Assembly (NCBI GenBank): GCA_002433805.1
Contig: DJIW01000006.1
Coordinates: 1 to 11,674, forward strand
DNA: 11,674 nt
DNA from: Competibacteraceae bacterium UBA6584
GTDB lineage: Bacteria; Pseudomonadota; Gammaproteobacteria; Competibacterales; Competibacteraceae
Direction: 5' to 3'
A model generated the notes under the pieces. It made no database searches. It had not been told where the DNA came from and saw only the letters and a list, made by a program, of their open reading frames with translations. Below are positions 7,386 through 11,674 of the stretch, piece by piece. Both the position numbers and the translations under genes were made by a program. How positions within the stretch are numbered: position 1 is the first letter of the stretch; every line of letters begins with the position of its first letter.

Positions 7386-8546
7386 ATGCCCGAGCGCCAC
7401 CGTCGAATCGCGGGTCTGCTGTTGGCCATCGTAGCGATCGGCGCGACCGTTTACTGGTTTTGGCCCCATGCGACCACCGTTGAAAGCGCGGCGGTCCAAT
7501 CGGCCTTGAGCGGCGGCGACACCGCGGGCTTTCAACGCGCCCTTGCGCCTCGCCCGTTCGATTTTCCGACCGATCACGGCCCCCACCCTGACTTTCGGAC
7601 CGAATGGTGGTATGTCACCGGCAATCTGTCGGACGCCGGGGGACGGCGGTTCGGTTACCAACTGACGCTATTTCGCATCGGGCTCGCGCCGGCTCCGCCG
7701 CCGGAGGATTCCGCCTGGCGCACCAACCAAATCTATATGGCTCACTTCGCCTTAACCGACGTGACGGGCCAAAAACACCATGCCTTCGAGCGCTTTAGCC
7801 GAGGGGCGATAGGGCTGGCGGGCGCGCAAGCGGTTCCGTTTCGGGTGTGGTTGGAGGACTGGAGCTTGAGCGGCGCGGAAAACGATGCCTTTCCGATGCG
7901 GCTTCAGGCCCGACAAGCGGGTATCGCCCTCGATTTGACCCTGATCACCGCCAAAACCATCGTGTTGCAGGGCGATCACGGATTGAGTCAGAAAAGCGCC
8001 GAGCCCGGCAACGCCTCTTATTATTACTCCTATACCCGCTTGCCGACCCAGGGCACCGTCTCGCTGGGAGAAAGCGCCTTTCAGGTGAACGGAGCCAGTT
8101 GGCTGGACCGAGAATGGAGCACCAGCGCCCTGGGGCCGGAGCAGAGCGGTTGGGACTGGTTTGCGCTGCAATTGGACGACGGGCGGGACATCATGTTTTA
8201 TCGGCTGCGCCGCAAGGACGGCGGGATCGACCCACACAGCAAAGGCGCGCTGGTCGCCGCCGACGGCCGGGCGCGGGTGTTAGGGCGAGACGAGGTCGAA
8301 CTGCGCCCGCTCGGCGAGTGGCGCAGCCCGGCCTCCGGCGACCGCTACCCCGCCGGCTGGCGGCTGCGGTTGCCCGCCGAACGCTTGGAGTTGACGGTCA
8401 CTCCGAAGCTGGCCGATCAAGAGCTGCGATTGACGGTGCGCTATTGGGAAGGCGCGGTCTCGGTCGAGGGCCGCTCTGGAGACCGGCCCATCGGCGGCCA
8501 GGGCTATTTGGAGATGACCCGCTACGAGACCCCGATCAGCCCTTGA
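7386..8546 (+). CDS. AttH/CrtC-type lipocalin-like protein, membrane-anchored or secreted
   Basis: This 386-residue protein starts with one hydrophobic helix (about residues 9-26, after MPERHRR), either an uncleaved anchor or a signal peptide, so the body should face the periplasm. Family landmarks are FPTDHGPHPDFRTEWWYVTGN (60-80), a strongly conserved opening of the CrtC/AttH double-calycin family. SWLDREWSTS (238-247), GWDWFALQLDDGRDIMFYRLR (255-275) and a C-terminal QGYLEMTRYE (372-381) also fit. Some relatives are annotated as carotenoid 1,2-hydratase, but no carotenoid genes are nearby and the ABC-transporter context fits AttH much better, so hydratase activity should not be assumed. 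The start follows the permease stop directly (TAGATG), with GAGGACGGAG upstream as ribosome site, so the three genes form one operon. A role as substrate-binding or carrier partner of the transporter is inferred. The 3' end overlaps rlmB on the other strand by 11 bp. Confidence 0.92.
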   Translation: MPERHRRIAGLLLAIVAIGATVYWFWPHATTVESAAVQSALSGGDTAGFQRALAPRPFDFPTDHGPHPDFRTEWWYVTGNLSDAGGRRFGYQLTLFRIGLAPAPPPEDSAWRTNQIYMAHFALTDVTGQKHHAFERFSRGAIGLAGAQAVPFRVWLEDWSLSGAENDAFPMRLQARQAGIALDLTLITAKTIVLQGDHGLSQKSAEPGNASYYYSYTRLPTQGTVSLGESAFQVNGASWLDREWSTSALGPEQSGWDWFALQLDDGRDIMFYRLRRKDGGIDPHSKGALVAADGRARVLGRDEVELRPLGEWRSPASGDRYPAGWRLRLPAERLELTVTPKLADQELRLTVRYWEGAVSVEGRSGDRPIGGQGYLEMTRYETPISP

Positions 8547-9288
8547 ACCCCCGCTGCCGCCGCGCCTCGAACAGAAAAATCCCCGCCGCCACCGAGACGT
8601 TCAGGCTTTCGACGCCGCTCTGCGCCAGCGGGATCCGCGCCAGCCGGTCGCACCGCTCGCGGGTCAGCCGCCGCAGACCATGTTCTTCCGCGCCCAGCAC
8701 GATGGCGGTCGGCGCGGTGAAATCCACCGCATAAAGCGTGTCCGCCGCTTCTCCCGCCGCGCCGACGGTCCAAACCCCCCACTCTTGCAAGCCGCGTAGG
8801 GTCCGCGCCAAGTTGGTTACGGACACGAACGGCACGATGTCCGCCGCGCCGCTCGCCACCTTGCGCACCGTCGCGGTTAAACCGACCGCGCGATCGGCCG
8901 GCGCGATGACGGCGTGAACGCCCGCCGCCGCCGCCGACCGCAGGCAAGCGCCGAGGTTGTGCGGGTCTTGCACCCCGTCCACCACCAGCAGCAACGCCGG
9001 TTCGGCCACCGCCGCCAACAGCTCTTTCAAATCGTCCTCGCCGAGCGCCGGCCTAAGCGCTGTCACCCGCGCGATAACGCCCTGATGCCGCGCGCCGCCG
9101 CTCAACCGATCCAATTCCGCCCGGTCGGCGTCATGCGCCGGCACGCCGCGCCGCGCGGCCTCGTCCCGCAACGCCTGAATTCGCGCATCCCGGCGCTGGC
9201 GTTCGACCCAAAGCCCGCTTAAGGATTCCGGTTGGTATTTTAAGGCCGCCGCCACGGCGTGAATGCCGTGGATCAACGCTTCAGCCAC
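8536..9288 (-). CDS. rlmB: 23S rRNA (guanosine-2251-2'-O)-methyltransferase RlmB (SpoU/TrmH family)
   Basis: This protein of 250 residues uses S-adenosylmethionine to methylate the ribose of G2251 in the 23S rRNA P-loop. The N-terminal substrate-binding domain begins with HGIHAVAAAL (about 7-16) and includes GGARHQGVIARV. The SpoU knot domain follows with motif 1 NLGACLRSAAA (111-121), motif 2 VLGAEEHGLRRLTRERCD (197-214) and motif 3 IPLAQSGVESLNVSVAAGI (219-237). Catalytic Asn111 and Arg117 of motif 1 are present. Motif 3 appears one residue longer than E. coli IPMAGSVSSLN. There is no ATG near the N-terminus. GTG 9288 is preferred because AGAAGGG lies 9 nt upstream; TTG 9297, overlapping the rnr stop as TTGA, and TTG 9276 are alternatives. 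The start lies just beyond the rnr stop, so the two genes are coupled, a common arrangement in Proteobacteria. Confidence 0.95.
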   Translation of the reverse strand: MAEALIHGIHAVAAALKYQPESLSGLWVERQRRDARIQALRDEAARRGVPAHDADRAELDRLSGGARHQGVIARVTALRPALGEDDLKELLAAVAEPALLLVVDGVQDPHNLGACLRSAAAAGVHAVIAPADRAVGLTATVRKVASGAADIVPFVSVTNLARTLRGLQEWGVWTVGAAGEAADTLYAVDFTAPTAIVLGAEEHGLRRLTRERCDRLARIPLAQSGVESLNVSVAAGIFLFEARRQRGFKG

Positions 9289-9293
9289 CGCCC

Positions 9294-11537
9294 TCAACCC
9301 TTCTTGCGCGGGCCGCGAGGACCGCGAACGCGGCGGCTTTCGTCGCGGCGCTCGGTTTCGACCAGTTCGAAGTCGATCTTGCGTTCGTCCAAATCCACCC
9401 GCACCACCCGCACTCGCAAGCTGTCGCCCAACCGGTAGACTTGCCCCGAGCGCTCGCCGCGCAAGCGGTGGCCGACCGGATCGAATTGATAGTAATCGTT
9501 GCGCAGGGCCGTCACATGCACCAGCCCCTCAACGTAAACCCCGCTCAGTTCCACGAACAAGCCAAAGCCGGTCACCCCGGTGATGACGCCGTCGTAGACC
9601 TGACCGATCTTATCCAGCATGAACTCGCATTTCAGCCATTCCACCGCGTCGCGCACGGCTTCGTCCGCCCGCCGTTCGGTCGTCGAACAATGTTCGCCCA
9701 AGCCGATTAGATCGGCGTGGCTGTACGGGAACTCGGCCGCCTTGCCACCGCCGAGCGCGTGGCGGATGGCGCGGTGCACTTGCAAATCGGGATAGCGGCG
9801 GATCGGCGAGGTAAAATGGGCGTAGGCTTCCAGCGCCAAGCCGAAATGGCCGGCGTTGGCCGGACTGTAGGTCGCTTGCGCCAGCGAGCGCAGCATGACG
9901 GTCTGGATCAGATGGGCGTCGGGACGGTCGCGGACGCGCTCCAACACTCGGGTATAATCGCGCGGCGTCGGCTTTTCACCGCCGCTCAAGCCCAATCCCA
10001 ACTCGCCCAAAAACGCCCGCAGCTTGTTCAGCCGATCCTCGGACGGTCCGTCGTGAATGCGGTAGAGACCGGGCAGTTTATTGCGCTGTAAAAACCGCGC
10101 CGCCGCCACGTTCGCGGCGATCATGCATTCCTCGATCAGACGGTGGGCGTCGTTGCGCTCGGTCGGCATAATCCGCTCGATCTTGCGATCCGCGCCGTAT
10201 TCGATCACGGTTTCCTGGGTGTCGAAATCCATCGCGCCGCGCTGCTCCCGCCCGACTCGCAACACCTGATACAGCTCGTGCAGCCGGTCCAAATGCGGGA
10301 CCAGGGCGGCGTATTCGCCGCGGACATGGGGATCGCGGTCGGCGACGATGGCCGCCGCCGTGTCGTAGGTCAAGCGGGCGTGCGAGCGCATCACCGCCTC
10401 GGCGAAACGCGAGCGGATCATCCGGCCTTCGGCGTTGAAGGTCATTTCGCAGACCATGCACAGCCGGTCTACCTCGGGTTTGAGCGAACACAGGCCGTTG
10501 GACAGCGCTTCCGGCAACATCGGAATCGCCCGGTCGGGAAAATACACCGAATTGCCGCGCTTGCGCGCTTCCTGATCCAGCGCCGTGCCCGGCCGCACGT
10601 ACCACGACACATCGGCGATAGCGACCAGCAGCCGCCAGTTCGCGCCGCGCCGCTCGCAGTAGACCGCGTCGTCAAAATCGCGGGCGGTGATGCCGTCGAT
10701 GGTGACCAGCGGCGTTTCGCGCAAGTCCCAGCGGCCTTGCTTGGCGGCTTCCGGCACCGTCTCGCCGTAACGGCCGACCTCCGCCGTCACCGCGTCGGGC
10801 CAGTCCACCGGAATGCCGTGGCTGGCGATGGCGATCCGGACTTCCATGCCCGGCGCCATGTGTTCGCCCAACACTTCCTTGATCCGGCCCAATGGGCGGC
10901 TTTGCGAGCTGGGCTGTTCGATCAGTTCGGCGATGACGATCTGGCCGGCGCGGGCCTCGCCGCGACCGTCCGCCGCCACCATGATGTCCTGATTGATCCG
11001 TTTGTTGTCAGGGATGATGAAGCAAGCGCCCCGCTCCTCGCAAAAGCGCCCGACCACGGTCGCGGTGTTGCGCTCCAGCACTTCCACCACCGCGCCCTCG
11101 CGCCGGCCCCGGTAATCCACGCCGATCACCCGCGCCACCGCCCGGTCGCCGTGCAGCAGCTTGCGCATCTGGCGGGGCGAGAGAAACAGGCTGTCGCCGC
11201 CTTCATCGGGGATGAGGAACCCGTGGCCCTCGGGATGGCCGATCACCCGGCCGGGCACCAGATTCATCTTGGCGACCGGTCCGTAACCCTCGCGGCGGTT
11301 GCGGATCAGTTGACCGTCCCGCTCCATCGCCCGCAGCCGGCGCGACAGCGCCTCGATTTCGACGGCGTCGTCGATGCCCCAATCGGCGCACAGCTCGCCC
11401 AGGGTCAAGGGCATCCCCCGTTCTTCCAGGTAGTGGAGGATGAATTCCCGGCTGGGCGAAGGCCGGCCGTATTTTTCTTGTTCCCGACTCAGATGGGGAT
11501 CCATCCGCCGCCAAGCCGCTTGTTTTTTTTGAGTCAT
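9294..11537 (-). CDS. rnr: Ribonuclease R (3'-5' exoribonuclease)
   Basis: This 747-residue enzyme degrades structured RNA processively from the 3' end. Order of domains: winged-helix RNase R N-terminus (about 27-85, PSREFILHYL to LRAMERDGQLI), cold-shock OB domains (about 95-245), RNB catalytic core (about 270-600) and an S1 domain (about 644-728, GVITGVTGFGLFVELSGVYV). The metal-binding aspartates are visible as IDGITARDFDDAV: Asp281, Asp287, Asp289 and Asp290, matching E. coli Asp272, 278, 280 and 281. SVYFPDRAIPMLPEALSNGLCSL and AYAHFTSPIRRYPDL are also intact. The C-terminal tail after S1 is short (about 20 residues ending RGPRKKG), whereas E. coli RNase R carries a much longer Lys-rich tail. 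ATG 11537 has no strong ribosome site; Met12 (ATG 11504) is an alternative. An A8 run sits in codons 3-6. It is co-transcribed with rlmB and divergent from a tRNA-Leu gene. Confidence 0.97.
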   Translation of the reverse strand: MTQKKQAAWRRMDPHLSREQEKYGRPSPSREFILHYLEERGMPLTLGELCADWGIDDAVEIEALSRRLRAMERDGQLIRNRREGYGPVAKMNLVPGRVIGHPEGHGFLIPDEGGDSLFLSPRQMRKLLHGDRAVARVIGVDYRGRREGAVVEVLERNTATVVGRFCEERGACFIIPDNKRINQDIMVAADGRGEARAGQIVIAELIEQPSSQSRPLGRIKEVLGEHMAPGMEVRIAIASHGIPVDWPDAVTAEVGRYGETVPEAAKQGRWDLRETPLVTIDGITARDFDDAVYCERRGANWRLLVAIADVSWYVRPGTALDQEARKRGNSVYFPDRAIPMLPEALSNGLCSLKPEVDRLCMVCEMTFNAEGRMIRSRFAEAVMRSHARLTYDTAAAIVADRDPHVRGEYAALVPHLDRLHELYQVLRVGREQRGAMDFDTQETVIEYGADRKIERIMPTERNDAHRLIEECMIAANVAAARFLQRNKLPGLYRIHDGPSEDRLNKLRAFLGELGLGLSGGEKPTPRDYTRVLERVRDRPDAHLIQTVMLRSLAQATYSPANAGHFGLALEAYAHFTSPIRRYPDLQVHRAIRHALGGGKAAEFPYSHADLIGLGEHCSTTERRADEAVRDAVEWLKCEFMLDKIGQVYDGVITGVTGFGLFVELSGVYVEGLVHVTALRNDYYQFDPVGHRLRGERSGQVYRLGDSLRVRVVRVDLDERKIDFELVETERRDESRRVRGPRGPRKKG

Positions 11538-11578
11538 AACACGCTTTGTTCAGGTCGCAACCGCATGAAAGGGAAGAA

Positions 11579-11607
11579 TTGACAGGGTGAGAGCCAATCC
11601 GTATAGT
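11579..11607 (+). promoter_or_regulatory. Sigma-70 promoter of the tRNA-Leu gene
   Basis: A perfect -35 box TTGACA (11579-11584) is followed, after exactly 17 bases, by TATAGT (11602-11607), five of six to consensus. The bases after the -10, GGCGCTCCC, form a GC-rich discriminator typical of stable-RNA promoters under stringent (ppGpp/DksA) control. Transcription would start near 11614, about 33 nt before the tRNA. The position, orientation and quality make this the best promoter in the window. Confidence 0.85.
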
Positions 11608-11621
11608 GGCGCTCCCGTCGT

Positions 11622-11640
11622 CGCCGCAACCGGCGCGGCG
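11622..11640 (+). other. GC-rich hairpin in the 5' leader of the tRNA-Leu transcript
   Basis: Arms CGCCGC (11622-11627) and GCGGCG (11635-11640) flank a 7-base loop, AACCGGC. The stem ends 6 nt before the mature tRNA 5' end, within the piece RNase P would remove. There is no T run, so it is not a terminator. A role in 5' processing is possible, but short GC stems arise by chance in DNA this GC-rich. Confidence 0.35.
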
Positions 11641-11646
11641 GATCAA

Positions 11647-11674
11647 GCCGAAGTGGCGGAATTGGTAGACGCGC
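11647..11674 (+). tRNA. tRNA-Leu, 5' part only (cut by the window edge)
   Basis: The last 28 bases match the 5' end of a bacterial leucine tRNA: acceptor strand GCCGAAG (11647-11653), then TGGCGGAATTGGTAGACGC, the characteristic D-arm of class II tRNA-Leu (GGAATTGGTAGAC). The anticodon lies beyond the window, so the isoacceptor cannot be given. A near-consensus promoter lies 40 bp upstream on the same strand. It is divergent from rnr. Confidence 0.93.

Noticed and set aside
7386..8546. Annotation of the lipocalin-like protein as carotenoid 1,2-hydratase (CrtC)
   Set aside because: The fold family is shared, but no carotenoid genes are present and the ABC-transporter operon context favours an AttH-type role.
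10143..11582. 479-codon open frame on the plus strand opposite rnr
   Set aside because: It is antisense to an unmistakable RNase R gene, its translation is rich in His, Arg and Gln without any domain, and long antisense frames are expected in GC-rich genes.
1..11674. Mobile elements, CRISPR arrays, toxin-antitoxin or phage defence genes
   Set aside because: No transposase, integrase, terminal inverted repeats, regularly spaced direct repeats or defence-type motifs were seen; the window is accounted for by envelope and RNA-metabolism genes.

Overview
The window reads as ordinary chromosome of a Gram-negative bacterium. GC-rich genes, RNase R and RlmB close to their enterobacterial relatives, and an exopolysaccharide locus of the exosortase (XrtA/PEP-CTERM) type all point to Gammaproteobacteria, probably an environmental lineage. 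The genus cannot be fixed from the sequence. No insertion sequence, phage gene, CRISPR array or obvious foreign island was seen.

Left block (1-3989, minus strand): four co-directional genes with gaps of only 30-36 bases. In order of transcription they are a Wza-like export lipoprotein, a Wzz-like chain-length protein with a long coiled coil, a separate BY-type tyrosine autokinase, and an outer-membrane beta-barrel protein of the exosortase-locus type that runs off the left edge. Together they look like the polymer-length control and export end of a secreted polysaccharide pathway. The rest of the locus (exosortase, glycosyltransferases) would be expected to the left.

Centre (3990-4185): a 196-bp divergent intergenic region, relatively AT-rich. 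It holds two tandem 21-bp dyads of the form ACGAT-N11-ATCGT, 22 bp apart, just upstream of the plus-strand ABC ATPase gene, and a separate perfect palindrome, CCCATG-AAA-CATGGG. This is the most striking non-coding structure in the window.

Middle block (4186-8546, plus strand): a tightly coupled three-gene operon made of an ABC ATPase, a 10-TM FtsX/MacB-type permease and a membrane-anchored AttH/CrtC-type lipocalin-like protein. The set resembles AttEFGH, with the two permeases carried as one polypeptide, and the ATPase-permease pair also resembles YbbA-YbbP. The transported substrate is unknown. This is the least understood system here.

Right block (8536-11674): rnr (RNase R) and rlmB (23S rRNA Gm2251 methyltransferase) form a minus-strand pair. 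The rlmB end overlaps the attH-like gene tail to tail by 11 bp. Divergent from rnr is the first 28 nt of a tRNA-Leu gene behind a near-consensus sigma-70 promoter with a GC-rich discriminator. Apart from the ATPase-permease-lipocalin operon and its operator-like dyads, everything fits well-known families.
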